The notes beneath the pieces were generated by a model. The model saw only the letters and a program-made list of their open reading frames with translations, did not search any database and had not been told where the DNA came from. From the NCBI GenBank assembly GCA_000733355.1, contig JNVV01000024.1, forward strand, positions 27,145 to 91,144: a DNA stretch of 64,000 bases, given 5' to 3'. Of this stretch, positions 1 to 11,149 are shown in pieces. The DNA comes from Falciphora oryzae (lineage: Eukaryota > Ascomycota > Sordariomycetes > Magnaporthales > Magnaporthaceae). A program made the translations under genes and the position numbers. How positions within the stretch are numbered: position 1 is the first letter of the stretch; each line of letters begins with the position of its first letter.

Positions 1-1665
1 GGTGGCCAAGAGGGCGTATTTCCCAGGATCGATTGCCTCCCCCACGAACTCGGAGAAGGGGAGACTAGCGAGATCCCGGAAACCCTCCGGCCTGAGGGGA
101 TATTCTCGTTCAAGAGCTGGGAGGAGGTCTATGCAATCGACGAGACCGATTGGCCGGAAGCCATTCTCGCTGCCAGGTGGTGGAGGATGGCCAGCGACGC
201 TGCCCATCACCTGAGCCCGACGCCAAAGCCCCAGATCGTCCTCCCCGCTCCACACGGCTGGCTGGTGTTGTTGGCGCGCATCAAATGCTAGGTCTAGTGA
301 GGCATAGATGCGCCTCTTGAAAGCTCCAATGTCGTCTGCGTTGCTGCCCTCGGCCTCGGAGGAAGCGGGGCTCTTCGTGCCAGGTGATACGGCGCTCTTG
401 GCAAACCGCACGCCCCTTCTCTTCCATTCGGCCTCCATGGCATCCCAAAAAATCTTGTTCGACCGTTTGGCCTGCTCGAATACCGATCGTTGCCGGCAAA
501 CGGTGAAAGCAGTCGCTTGGCCAAGCGTGTAAGCGTCGGCAATCTTTTGATGTTGGCGCGAGAGTGTGCCAATGTGAACACGCCACCCCGTCGTGGCGGG
601 CCACACTTTTTTCTTTGTCTTCTTCGCGGGAATCCTGACCATCTCAACGTCCTTGTGGGGAGCCTTGGAGAGGTACCCGTCTATTGGGTATCGCATGGGG
701 ATCCCAACAGGGAGCCCATGCCGGCATATCTGTTGGTCACAGAACACCAATGCCACGCTTGGGCTGAGGGGGAGAATGAGGTGAATCTGGTCTGCTTTCG
801 TCTCCCAGGCAAGCCCTTGATGGTCGGACTCTTGGTCTGAAAAAAATGAAAGTCAGCGTTCTCTTGAGTATCCCCTAACCATTATCGCGTAAAAAATGGG
901 CCGATGTTTGTACCTATAATGACCTCGGACCTTTTGACCCCTTCGAAGCTGGTCAGCCTGTCGATGAGCAAGAACTCGTGCCCTTCAGCTGCCTTCCATA
1001 TTTGCAGCCGGTATTTCTCGAGGTGCCGTGCATATACTCGCGCGTACACATCCGCGTTATCGTCTTGGCCTTCTCGAACGAGCTCCTCGTGGGTCCTTGT
1101 CAGAAAGCGTTCCAGAGTGTCCATCCACAGGCCCGCTGGGTCCGCGGAGCGTCCCGCCTCCCTAGCCGCCCTGACGACGCGCTGATGGATGTGGTCGTTG
1201 TGGCGGCGCGGGTCTTGAAAGTCGTCCAGGATGGCCGATAGGCGCACGTGGGAAAGAAACATGAACTTGAACAACGTGTGGACGTGCTCCTCGCGGATAT
1301 CGATGCTCTCCTGACCACTCGAGGCCGCCTCTCGGATGGTTTGGAGCGTCCTGCTCGTCACGTCTTCTAGCTTGCTGAAGAGAGTCTCGATGCGCATGGG
1401 GTCGCCTGCCTTGTCGGTCTGGTACAGATTGGTGCGACCCATTGCCTTGCTGACTTTTTCCAGGCGAAACGAGTTGTCCCTTCTGTCGTGGATTTGAAGA
1501 AATCCATCATCCTTGCCACTACTCGCCGCCTCAGCAGTGAGTAACATGAACTGGTTACAATAACAAGGAAGGCACCTACAATTTATTCTTTGCGTCTGAG
1601 CATACGAACTGCTTGAGGATGAAGCGGGGAAGATAGTGATGGAACTCCTGTTTTTGCATCGTCAT
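1..1665 (-). CDS. DUF4238 domain protein, 3' end off the window
   Basis: Reading down the minus strand, the protein starts at ATG 1665 or 1659 and opens with FHHYLPRFILKQF, the signature N-terminus of DUF4238. After a first intron (5' site near 1570-1580), the frame runs 1547-914 and contains the family-typical stretch around NLYQTDKAGDPMRIETLFSKL. A 77-nt intron (837-913, GTACAA...TTTCAG) joins it to an open frame from 836 to the left edge. The join is supported because the next residues include LILPLSPSVALVFCD, the conserved C-terminal DUF4238 block. The tail runs off at base 1, so the stop is not seen. DUF4238 is widespread in fungi and bacteria and has no established function; no signal peptide or membrane segment is visible. 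The family call is firm, the exact first-intron 3' site is not. Confidence 0.85.
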
Positions 1666-2809
1666 CTTTGGGGTTGATGTTTGTAGGTTTGTAGTGAATG
1701 GCTGGGTGTCAACTGCTTGGTGGGCTCAAAGTTTCTGAATCCTACCAGAACAGGAGGCCGGCACTCGAAAGCTTTATGCTGGGCTACGAGTGTCGCGGGT
1801 TCTCCAATAGGCGCCCAGATCCATGCATGATGTCGACTGAGAGGGTGGGAAGAGGCGGGGTCGAGAGGTTTGTGGTGCCCGTGTCGGGCCTCTGAGAGGC
1901 CCGCTTGCATGCGGTGACTGCAAAGGTCGAGTTCCAACGCCCAATGAGCAATAGACACACGGCAGCCACAAAACGTGAGTCACCCGGTGATCTTGAGCCG
2001 CTTGCTAGACCTGAAGGCCTTGAGGGCGTAGATAATTTTGGGAGGCTCGATCCACAAGATGGTCCCCGTAGACTCCTATTATTGACTACTTCTCTTTAGC
2101 AGGTGCTAAGGCCACAGATCAGCACAATCAATAATTTGAGCTCTCTTATGCAATTAGGGGGGAGGCGAGTTATTGGGGGTTTGATACTGGTATTTGGTTA
2201 GCGAGGCCTGTGGCGGGAGCGGACAAATGCATACAGGCAACTTGAACAATGTTCAGAACAAATTTATGGCTGCTTGACCGACCGCCTTCCCAGCGTCTTT
2301 GTTAGACCCATCGGACTTTTTGACTCTGTCCTTTGTCGCAAGGCCGAATGATCTTGAACATAGAGACCAAAAGAACATCCACGTTGTCCGTCATTCAGCC
2401 ATGAATCTCAAGCAGCCCAGCAACGCGAGGAGTGGACCTGGCGGTGGGCGAAAAAGCATCATCGGGGACGGTTGCCGGAAATGCCGCAAGATCAAGAAAG
2501 GCTTTGCACGACCCAATTCCGGAGAGTCGGTTTCGCCCGAAGAAAACTTTTAGCGCTCCATGATAGCACTCAAGGCAAGCGAGCTGAGCAAGGGCAGCGA
2601 CGAGAGCCAAGAGACCGAAGGGATCAAAGACAGGATGCAGATGGCGCGTCCATGGCGCAGAGTCGATACGAATTTGGCCATCCCGAATCCCTATCCGGGT
2701 TCGAGCCGCACCTCAACTTCACCCTTGACCGCAAACGCTACTCCAAGACCTGGCAGGCACTGTTCCGCGGGCCCCCAAGGCGCCTGAAAGCCGGGGCAGG
2801 GTCGCGTCG
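1666..2809. other. Intergenic, no supportable gene
   Basis: Upstream region of the DUF4238 gene and of the HET relic. Short open frames exist, but none has recognisable domains. A Zn-cluster-like fragment near 2470 (GCRKCRKIKKG) has only two properly spaced cysteines and is not called. Confidence 0.5.
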
Positions 2810-3693
2810 TGGAACCGAGCCGGGTCGACCTGGCCCTGCTGCGGCGGTGGGAGCAACAAGTGCACGACGGAGAACGGGGACAAGTACGGCGGCCCCTTCA
2901 ATGCCCCGCGCGCGACGCTCCGAGTATCTGACCGACGTGTTCAACGTGCGCCCTCGTGCCCGACACTGGCGCGAGGGAGTTTGTGGCACTCAGCTACGAC
3001 ACGAGCGTGTCCTCCCGGACCAAGATGCTTCGCACCGGGAGGGTGCCGCCGGCCAGCCTTCGTCGTCGTCTCATCGCCACCGCCCTGCCGCCAGCCCCTG
3101 CTGCCAGCCATCGTCGACGCCATGAAGGTCGCGGTCGAGCTCGGTAAGCGCTACCTGTGGGCGGCGCCCGCCCGCCCAGCGATGCCCATGAGAGGGTGCC
3201 CAAGCGTTTCAGCGAGCACGTGTACAATCATCCGAGCCTCCCTGACAAGAACTTCTGCCTGCCAGTCCCGGTCGACCATCTCAGCAAACCCCAAGTGCCC
3301 TATAGCCCGCCGCAGACCTCATACATCTCGTGTCAGACGAAAAGGGGCCGGTTTCCAGTTGTATATGTCCCCGAGTGCATCTGTTGGAAGGTAATGCTGC
3401 TGAATGGCGCGAGCCCCGATGCGGTCGGGACGCCCGTGCTGGAGGACGCGGATGACCGCCCACGCTTCCCACTGGCGAGCGTCGACAACCCGAGAGCGGG
3501 GCCGAACGAGTTTCTGTTGGAGTTCATCGCCATCTGCCGCGACGAGGCATCACGGCCTCTGGGCCTCTCGCGCTGCGGCGTTCTTTGGGCCAGCCGGGAA
3601 CATGGTGTGGCCTACAGGAAAGCTTCGGGGTCGATTGACTCGGGCATCTGGGACCAGGCCGAGCTTGAGGGCGTCCACCTTGTCCTAGGTTGA
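2810..3693 (+). pseudogene. HET-domain (heterokaryon incompatibility) relic
   Basis: Pieces of a HET protein lie in order but in different frames. A pre-HET segment (RVDLALLRRWEQQVHDGE, about 2818) is followed by the first HET motif REFVALSY (about 2970, normally followed by VWG but here by DTS). The second motif block AIVDAMKVAVELGKRYLW (about 3110) is in another frame. A C-terminal part (3157-3693) ends in VAYRKASGSIDSGIWD, like the tail of HET proteins. At least two frameshifts separate the blocks, and the expected VD-x-CI after YLW is absent. HET domains trigger cell death in fungal allorecognition. An intron cannot explain the shifts within the HET core, so I call it a pseudogene; the 5' end is not defined. 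Confidence 0.7.
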
Positions 3694-4836
3694 GTCCTTT
3701 CCCGGGGAAGGACAGTGGTCGGATGGGGCCGGCGTCCAGTATTCATTGCATCACATCGATGAAAGAAGCGGCGGGACTTGGTGGGAACCGGGCTATATCG
3801 CCAGTCCTTTTTACCTCCCTTGTTCTCCCCCTTTTTTTTTTTGCCCGCGAAACTATATATGGCAATCACGGCATCCACCAGGCTTAGGTGGTCGGATGCC
3901 CAAATGCGCCCAGGCTATTGGCTCGGCTATGGCGATGGCTTCGGCAGCGCGCGGGCCGCGCGTTCTGCAGGCAGCGGGCCACAATGGCTGGCTGAGACGA
4001 GCTCTGGAGGGTGGGCGCGAGCGGCGTGCTGGGATTAGAGAAGTGACATATGCCGCTCCAGCGTTGGATGAGAACATTGACAGGATGCCCGGCGGAAGCC
4101 ACAATTACGACATACCTCCGCCATATGTGCTCTGCAACGTTCTCGGCCAGCCGGCGCAGGCGCTTCCGTGCTGTGGTTGGGTCGGGTACCAGCCGCGCTG
4201 CCGCTGACATGGCGCAGGCGTGGGGGGCACGGGCGGTTCGGTTTTAGCGGACACCCGGGGTAGTTGGGCCCGGCCTGACGCTGCACGGCGCTGACTCCAA
4301 CCCAGCACGCGTCGTATATCAACATACACATTATATACATTGATGATATCCACTCCACTATGACGTGGGTAGTTATGGTACATGTAGGTTGTAGACCTGG
4401 GCCCCATTGGAGATCAACTTAATCTGGCCTCCCCCGAATTCAGGTCGTGCGGAGTTTTGATGCATTTTGGCAAAGTATTCCAAACTGGCGATATCAATAA
4501 TGTGTAGCTGTTCACGGCGCTGCGTAGATGGCACGAAATTCTCCAGTCAGCTTACCCATCTGAATTGCTACCCCCTTCCGCTGCCTCTTCGGCCCGAGGA
4601 AAGCATTAGTGGAGCCATATGACGTAGACATACATCGTTCATTCCTGCTTTCGCTGCCCGCCCTGTGAGATTCTATCTACCCACAGATATAGATATGCTC
4701 GTCGTCCGCTTGTGGATGAAGGCATCTCTCTCTGCAGTTTACTCTTCTGGCACTATCAATGTAGGCACCCAGGTACCTCCTGAGATATCACTGGCCTCGC
4801 CTCTGCCAACCACTCGCATATCGGCAAACCGTCAGC
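3694..4836. other. Intergenic, no supportable gene
   Basis: About 1.1 kb between the HET relic and the dehydrogenase start. Overlapping short frames on both strands lack codon coherence or domains. The last few hundred bases are the presumed promoter and 5' UTR of the dehydrogenase. Confidence 0.5.
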
Positions 4837-5696
4837 ATGGCGCCAACAGTTGTCTTGATCACCGGCGCGAACAGAGGACTCGGGGTTGAGCTGGCCAAGC
4901 GCTTCCTCGCAGAACCTGACCACGTACGTCCACAGCCATGGCAGTTAGGTCACAGGCGCCACCTGTTGTTGAGGTGGTTGACTAGCGTTCATCGCTGACA
5001 ATCAGTCGCCACGGGCAGATTTTTGTTGCGGCGGTGCGGGACCCATCTCACCCGACGGTCGCAAACCTCTCCACTGCGCCCAAGGGGCAAGGAACCAAGC
5101 TGGTCGTGGTCAAATATGACGCGGCCATCGAGCAGTCGCCTTTTGACGCCGTCGAGTCCATCAAGGCCGACCACGGCATCGACCACCTGGACATCGTGCT
5201 CGCCAACGCCGCCATCTGCAAAGAGTTCCCAAGCGTCAAGGACGTCAAGCGCTCCGACCTGCTGGAGCACTTTGATGTTAACCTACTGAGCATCGTGTCG
5301 CTCTACCAGGCCACGCGCCCCCTGCTCGAGGAGGGGTGGAAGGGATCGCGGCCAAGGCACCCCGTCTTCGCCATCATGGGCTCTCTCGGCGGCACGCTGG
5401 GCCGCCAGCCGCTCGTGCCGCACGCCGTCTACGGCCCCCTCAAGGCTGCGGCGCACTGGTACGGCGTGCGCATCAACAGCGAGGAGGAGTGGCTGAGCGC
5501 TCCTGTCATCGACCCCGGCTGGGTCCAGACCGAGATGGGCGACTTCGCGGCGCAAAAGCTCATGGGGATGCAGAGCGCGCCCACGACGCTCAAGGAGTCC
5601 TGCGACGGCATGTTCTCGGTGTTGAGAGGCCCAGACTCCAAAGCAAAGTTCGGAGGGAAGATGGTCCTATACACCGGAGAGATTCAGGCGTGGTAA
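4837..5696 (+). CDS. Short-chain dehydrogenase/reductase (SDR), 254 aa
   Basis: Two exons: 4837-4923 and 5019-5696, with a GTACGT...CAG intron. Exon 1 encodes the nucleotide-binding start VVLITGANRGLGVELA (TGxxxGxG). Exon 2 carries the NAA motif (LANAA) and a complete catalytic set: Ser in IMGSLGG and Tyr/Lys in VYGPLK (YxxxK). The length suits a classical NAD(P)-dependent SDR. The DPGWVQTEMG stretch is the usual post-active-site block of fungal ketoreductase-type SDRs of the norsolorinic-acid-reductase group. The start is fixed by the Rossmann motif eight residues in. No signal peptide, so cytosolic. The substrate cannot be told, and the neighbours are relics or unrelated, so there is no sign of a biosynthetic cluster. 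Confidence 0.9.
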
Positions 5697-6059
5697 GCCT
5701 ACCGTACGGCAAGACACTTGACTCGGGTGTCCTGAGGGAAGCGCAAGAGGCCGTGAAAGATCGTTGTAATTTGCAACTGGAAATCTTGGAAAATATTCCT
5801 CGGTATCTGGTTTCGGTATCGGTATCTGGGGATGGAACAGTGATAACGATATCCGTTTCTTTGGGATGGAGGCGAATGCCCCGGGGTTGCATCTATCAGC
5901 AGGGTACCACTGCGCTAGCGCTTCCCTATTCCCCGGTCCTTGCCCCCGCCGTGCGCCGAGCCTGACTACCTGCCTACCTAATTATCTTGATCTTTCCGGG
6001 AGCACAGCCTGAGTATCAAAATCTACACAGCCGGCTACCATGCACATGCTCTTATCGTC
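5697..6059. other. Intergenic, no gene seen
   Basis: 3' flank of the dehydrogenase and of the GH36 relic, which converge here. It contains a short GGTATC-rich stretch (about 5801-5830) and nothing else supportable. Confidence 0.5.
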
Positions 6060-7040
6060 GGAGGTTACAGCCGGTGTATCAACGAGGGTTCCAGCAATTT
6101 GCCATCCGTCCTGTGGCAGCTGAAGCTCGACGGCATTCGGGGTTCGAGCTTGATGCGCACGACGGCCAGCGCCCGCGGGCCCGCGGTCGCGTGTCCCCGG
6201 CTGGGACCAGCGTGTTCGGCGACGCGGCTTGTGGCATCCCTGATGACGGTAGCGGCGCGCCAGTGAAGCGCGCTGGCGTCGCGGACGGAGTCCAGCTGTG
6301 CCTTGTCGAGGTCCAGCAGCTCGCTCGACAGGCACATGCGGTCCAGAAAGGCCGCCTCGAGGCGGCCTCTCGCAGCACCGCCCCATATCCACGACTGCCG
6401 CGGCCGGGAGTGGCATCTCGGGCGCCCCGTGCGAGTCCGAGGAGCTGCTTGTGGCGCACCGGCGCAGCAGCGACACCTCTGTGCGGCGCCCGCCGGCCGA
6501 AAAGATCTCCACTACCAGACCCGGAAGCTCCTCCGAGATGCGGTCGAGCAGCGCAAGCGTGCCTCCCCCAGCCGGCGCAGGCCCTCGCCCAGGCCGTCCG
6601 GGTGGTCTACCCCGACTCCTGGCATCTGGCTATAATCTAACTCAAGGTAGCCGAAGTCCGCATCCTTGAGCATTTGGATTACGCGGCTAGGCTATGCAGA
6701 TATTCGATCGCGACGCGGCGCACAGGTCCCACTCCCGCCGCTTCTCCATGGTCAGAGGCTACCCGTCCCGTCACTTTTCAGCAGGTGTTTCGTGAAACGC
6801 GGCGGCGTGGCAGACAACGTGCTCGGCGCTCCATCAAAAGCACCTGGAGGGATCGAACCGCGCTCGGGGATGGCGGATGGCGGCTGCCTAACGGCGAGAC
6901 CCTCCGAGGTCCTTGCCGGATCCGGTCGCAGCCCTCAAGAAAGGTGGCCAGTGTGCGTCGGCGTCCATTGGCATGTATCATCCGGCGTCGATCACGAAAT
7001 CCTTGACGCCGAGATTCGTGATCTTGTCGGCAATCCACAC
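6060..7040 (-). pseudogene. GH36-type alpha-galactosidase relic
   Basis: Blocks of a glycoside hydrolase family 36 enzyme are recognisable in order on the minus strand. NLGVKDFVIDAG is followed by a TGA (about 6996) where GH36 has Trp (DAGW). LELDYSQMPGVGVDHPDGLGEGL covers the nucleophile region (K-x-D-Y in the family, Asp kept). After a frameshift come LVVEIFSAGGRRTE, corresponding to the acid/base and C-SSGG region, and SDSHGAPEMPLPAA (family SDAHECPEIPIIAAN). After another shift comes AAFLDRMCLSSELLDLDKAQ (family ATFLGRMCLSG). At least two frameshifts plus the stop rule out function. The TGG to TGA change is a G to A transition. The N-terminal beta-sandwich upstream of 7040 is not clearly recoverable. 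Confidence 0.75.
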
Positions 7041-7445
7041 CACCAGTTCACGATTAGCCGCGCGCCGGCGTCGAGCCGGCCTGCCCGAAGCGAGAGGCCG
7101 CCCGCCCACGACCGTTCCAGATTAGCCCCCTGGCGGCGTACCAACCACGCATTCAACGGCGATGCTGTGCTGGTTTAGTTTCATCCGTCGTCGCTTTGTC
7201 GGGTTGAGTTATGCAGCTGCGCTAACCAATTTCGTACTGGCGGGCTGCGCTCCTTCGGTTCAGGGCTGAAAGCTTGGCGTTAGCACAGCTCGAGAGGTCA
7301 GGAGGGGGCATTTCTCCAGGCTGCCAAATTCAAGAAAACCCCGCCAAATATCAAGACAAGCGCTTGCTCACAATGGCGCCCTGCAACGACCACCACCGGT
7401 GAGCTTTTTCACCACGACGCCTGTCGGTCACCCGTTGGCTGGGCC
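7041..7445. other. Intergenic between GH36 relic and HET gene
   Basis: Divergent region. Part of it probably once encoded the N-terminus of the GH36 enzyme on the minus strand, but no block can be matched. The right half is the presumed promoter of the HET gene. Confidence 0.4.
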
Positions 7446-9591
7446 ATGACCATGGAAAACCAACCGTATCCAGACCTCGAGGTGCTCTGGTACGATGCTG
7501 ACCCAACGGCTTTGCGTTGTTACGTGTGTGGGCAAGCATTCGGAACAGACGCGCTCGTTCGCACATTTCGTGTATCCAAGGAGGAGGCCCAATGTTTACG
7601 CGGCAGCAGAACGATTTCTACGCCCCTGAGTGCATCTCTGGTACTATACGACCGACACCTCGAGTGCCTTCGGAAAGAGAATGTCCGTTATGTCACAATC
7701 TCGCACGTGTGGGATACCGGAGTGTCCGCCACACAGGACAAAGGCCGGCACTCTCCCCAGCACGATGCAGTCCAGCGCAAAGTGCTTGACTCAGCCACCA
7801 GCATCGCTCAAAATGTCTCACAGGGCGTGGACGGGGATTTCGAAGTATGGCACGACTACATCAGCGTGCCCCAGGTGAGTCCCCCATATACATGGCCTGG
7901 CCCCGCGCGACCGCTCACCGAAAAGCGCCTTGTTTTCCCAGTGGACGACGGAACTGAAGACGCCTATACTCCAAGTTATACACAAGATATACAGCTCTGC
8001 CGCCCTGACGGTAATGCATTTCGACGACGTCACGCCCGCCATGACCCAGGCGTTTACGCATGGAGAGAGCGACGAGGAGCGGATGGAGGGCATGCTGGGC
8101 ATCTGCAACGCAAAGTGGTACAGCCGCGTGTGGACGGCCATGGAGTACATCCGCAGTCCGGAAATCCGGTTCATGGACTCCGGGTTAAACCTCTACAGTG
8201 ACAACGGCGCAGAGCACCTCTTCCAAGACAGGCTCGACCAGTTCTGGAAAGAGCAGGTCGCCAAGTCCGGCTCCACGCACGACCTCGAGGCCCGCGTCAA
8301 CATCGACGACAACATCATGCCGTGGAGCCTGGGGCCCCTGACGCTCTGCCGCAGCCCGCAGAGCCGCAACTTCGGGCTCGCCTTCGCTCTGCTGGCGCGG
8401 CGCGGCTGCCAGAGCCAGTACGACTTTTTGTACGCGCTGCACGGCATCGTGACGGGCTCGGCGACCGCAGCGGGACTGCAGCACGGCAGCTGGGAGGAGC
8501 GATACCTGCGCATCGCCCTGCGCTGCGTCGAGGCCGGCGACTACACCCCGCTGCTGATGACGCCCGAGTGGGCGCCCGAGGACGGCGAGCCAAACGTGCG
8601 CTGGATGCCGGCCAACAACGTCAACGAGGGGTACCACGACCACTACGCGTACCTGCTAGGTCCGATGACGGCGCCGCCACGCCACCACGCGGAGACGATT
8701 GTAGAGCAGGACAGCGACTCCGGGGAGGGCCGGGTGACGCTGCGGCTGCAACGGGCGGGGACGGTCGAGAGGATGGTCGAGTTCCATATGTTGACGTGGG
8801 AAGAGATCATGCAGGAATCTGCCCAGAACCTGGCGGAGCCGAGCGTGGAGGCGTTTCTGGACTCGTACGGGTCGCGCCACTTTTTCCAGCCGCGGGAAAA
8901 GCTCCTGCAGTCGATCTCACAGCACCGGGGCAGGTACAAACGGCTGGAACGGACGGTGGCAGCCCTGGCCAAGAGGAAGCCCGGGCAGCCCTGGCCCGGC
9001 GAGGAGAGGTGTCAGTGCGACAAGTGCCAGCGGGAGGACTGCAAAAGCGACGAGGCCGAAGAGAATGAGGGCGAAGAGACGGATAATGGTAGTGACAAGG
9101 GCAGCGACGAGGATAAAGACGAGGAGGAAAAGGACAACGAGGAAAAGAACGGCGAGGAGGAAAGAGACGACGATTTCTACTCATTCTGGGGCGTGATGAG
9201 CGCGCTCGGCCTCGACGAGACCTCGCAATCCGACTACCAAGTCACGTACGCCAACGTCCTGCACCTCACGTGGCGGCGCTACTACATCTGGGTGGCGTGC
9301 CAATCCTGCGGGACAAAGTCCGTGGTCAACGCGGGCCTGTACGTCAAACAGGAGGACGCTCTCGGCGCGACCATGCACCGCATCCCGGGCCTGGGCTTCG
9401 AGCGGTCGCTCGAGGACGGTGTCTGCGTGCTGCTGAGCGCCGACGGCGGCGGCCGCGTCGTCGGGCGCGCCGTCTGGGCCACGGCCGCGTGCGCGTGCGA
9501 GGGGCTCGACGAGATGGTCACGGTGCGGCTGCCGAGGCTGCCGCTGCCCAGGCCGCGGGAGGCGTTTCTTCGGGAGCTGGGGCGCATTTGA
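7446..9591 (+). CDS. HET-like domain protein, 692 aa
   Basis: Exons 7446-7874 and 7942-9591, joined by a GTGAGT...CCAG intron of 67 nt in the frame of ISVPQ|WTTEL. The order of motifs fits the HET family: RYVTISHVW (family YxALSHxWG) about residue 80, then DYISVPQ (family D-x-xCIPQ), then IYSSAALTVMHFDD and a WYSRVWTAMEYI block (family R-x-W-x-x-QE). A CYVCG pair near the N-terminus and CQCDKCQREDC before a long Glu/Asp/Lys-rich segment (about residues 530-570) may be metal-binding or simply variable. The C-terminal 130 residues return to a folded composition. HET proteins mediate regulated cell death on non-self recognition. The first ATG is chosen; a second ATG follows two codons later. Confidence 0.8.
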
Positions 9592-10113
9592 GCGGATAAG
9601 CGAATAAGGGGTCCATCATCCTGCCAAATGCTCGTAAAGAGTAAATAAAATACTTGGCTGTCGAGGTCTCCCCTCAACCGGCCTGGAGAGTATACTCCAA
9701 GCGGCGCGACAGCCTAGAACAGGCCGCGAACATACAGTCAGCGCAGGTAGGTATTCTCCGATCAAGGGTTCCGCCATGTCCCCCTCCATAGGTACCCATC
9801 TATACCGTCCAGTTCGGTTGCACCTAAGCATTATCAACACTTTTAGAATCATCAGCCAGCAAGCCGTGCTAGGAAATTCCTTCGTTGTCCCTTCCTAGCC
9901 TGCTCTCACCGAAGATTCCTCAACTGAGCGACCAGCTGTTGCCCACCCCCTAATTCCAGGGCCGTGCGCCAGCCTGCGCTTCAAAGAAAGCGCCAACGAA
10001 CGCCCAGCATGCAGCGCCGCAAATTCGCTTCTGTTCCTAAACGGCCCCCGGGTGCTCGATCCTGAGATATTGTGGCCTTTTCCCCTTTGGCCTGCGTGAT
10101 CTGCAGCGGCGAC
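9592..10113. other. Intergenic, no supportable gene
   Basis: 3' flank of the HET gene and upstream of the kinase-like relic; only short unsupported frames. Confidence 0.5.
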
Positions 10114-10914
10114 ATGGATAGTCTCCGCCCTTTCGAACTCGACCTGCTCGAGGTCAAAATCAAGGCAGTGCGATATGGACCGGCCTATTCTGACACGGAA
10201 GAATTCCTCACGGCCTACAGGCTGGACCTCGAGGAATCGGCCAAAACAGCCGTCTTGAAAAGTTTACCTTCGCCGCCCCAGCAGGACGAGCCATACTTCC
10301 TCTTCTCCTACCTCGGCTACCAGCGCAAGGGCGACCAGACCTTCCTAGTACACCCCCGGCTTCACGCTTCACGACTACATCCACAAAAAGCCCGTCCCAC
10401 CGCCGCTCGTGCGCATCATCCTCCGCCAGCTCGTCCGGGCCCTCGAACAGCTAGCTGTACGGCCAAGGCTTTGCCGTGGCTTTTCTCGACTCGAGGCACG
10501 TTTTCCTCGACAACACCTGCACCGTCAAGGTCCAGGGCCCGCTTCGCGATGTGACCAGAACCGGCGAGGCGCTTCCACCCGTGGTTTTGACGCTTCCGGA
10601 AATTGCTCGGAATCACCGCGATTCGCGTGCTGGCGGGCAAGCGCGACCTCGCCGACGCCAGCACGGCCAGCCAACTCGGAGCACAGATCAAAAGGGGTCG
10701 GAATCGGCCTTCGAGCCGCTGGTGCCGGACAAAGTGAGAGTCCTTGACGACGGGCTGCTTCTAGACTTTCTTCGCCAGTGCTTTACCATGTAAGTCGAAG
10801 ACAAAGTCGCACCACTGGTCAACTATCCTGCTAACTTGTCCCGATTACAGAGACATAGACAGGCGGCCGGGCACCTCGGAGCTGCGGAACCACTCCTTCC
10901 TAACCGCAGCATGA
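10114..10914 (+). pseudogene. Protein-kinase-like relic
   Basis: A kinase-fold protein can be followed across three frames. 10114-10350 reads MDSLRPFELDLLEVK and on to LFSYLGYQRKGDQTFLV (N-lobe and hinge-like). About 10352-10447 in the next frame reads TLHDYIHKKPVPPPLVRI and LRQLVRALEQL (alpha-D/E region). 10450 on reads YGQGFAVAFLDSRHVFLDN, in the place of the catalytic loop, but with no HRD motif. An intron 10791-10851 (GTAAGT...TTACAG) joins FLRQCFT to IDIDRRPGTSELRNHSFL, the classic kinase subdomain XI ending (RPGTSEL plus HSFL). The second frameshift coincides with a 4-bp tandem duplication (CTAGCTAG-like, about 10447-10454). It may have been a pseudokinase before decay. Confidence 0.6.
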
Positions 10915-11149
10915 TGTCGGCACTGGACGCTCGGCGCAAACGAACAAGTAAGCGGTCGCTCGTTGAAAAGTCATTTAGCAGTGGCCTCAGCAAATCCGAT
11001 GTGTCGGACGCCGTTCACAGTTGCTACTTTATTCCTCAATGTCAAGGTTTTTTGTTGCTCAATTTGTACTATCTGGAAGTTTAGTCCCCCCTTACACATT
11101 GTCGCTTGTACATTCCGTTCATATTTGGTAGGCCCTCGCCTCCCTCCCC
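10915..11149. other. Intergenic between converging relics
   Basis: Short convergent 3' region of the kinase-like and AAA relics. No feature seen. Confidence 0.4.

Noticed and set aside
2440..2550. Zn2Cys6-type DNA-binding start (CRKCRKIKKG)
   Set aside because: Only two cysteines; the rest of the six-Cys pattern is absent in all frames.
8322..9068. Long overlapping frame inside the HET gene
   Set aside because: Arg/Ala-rich shadow frame of a GC-rich coding exon.
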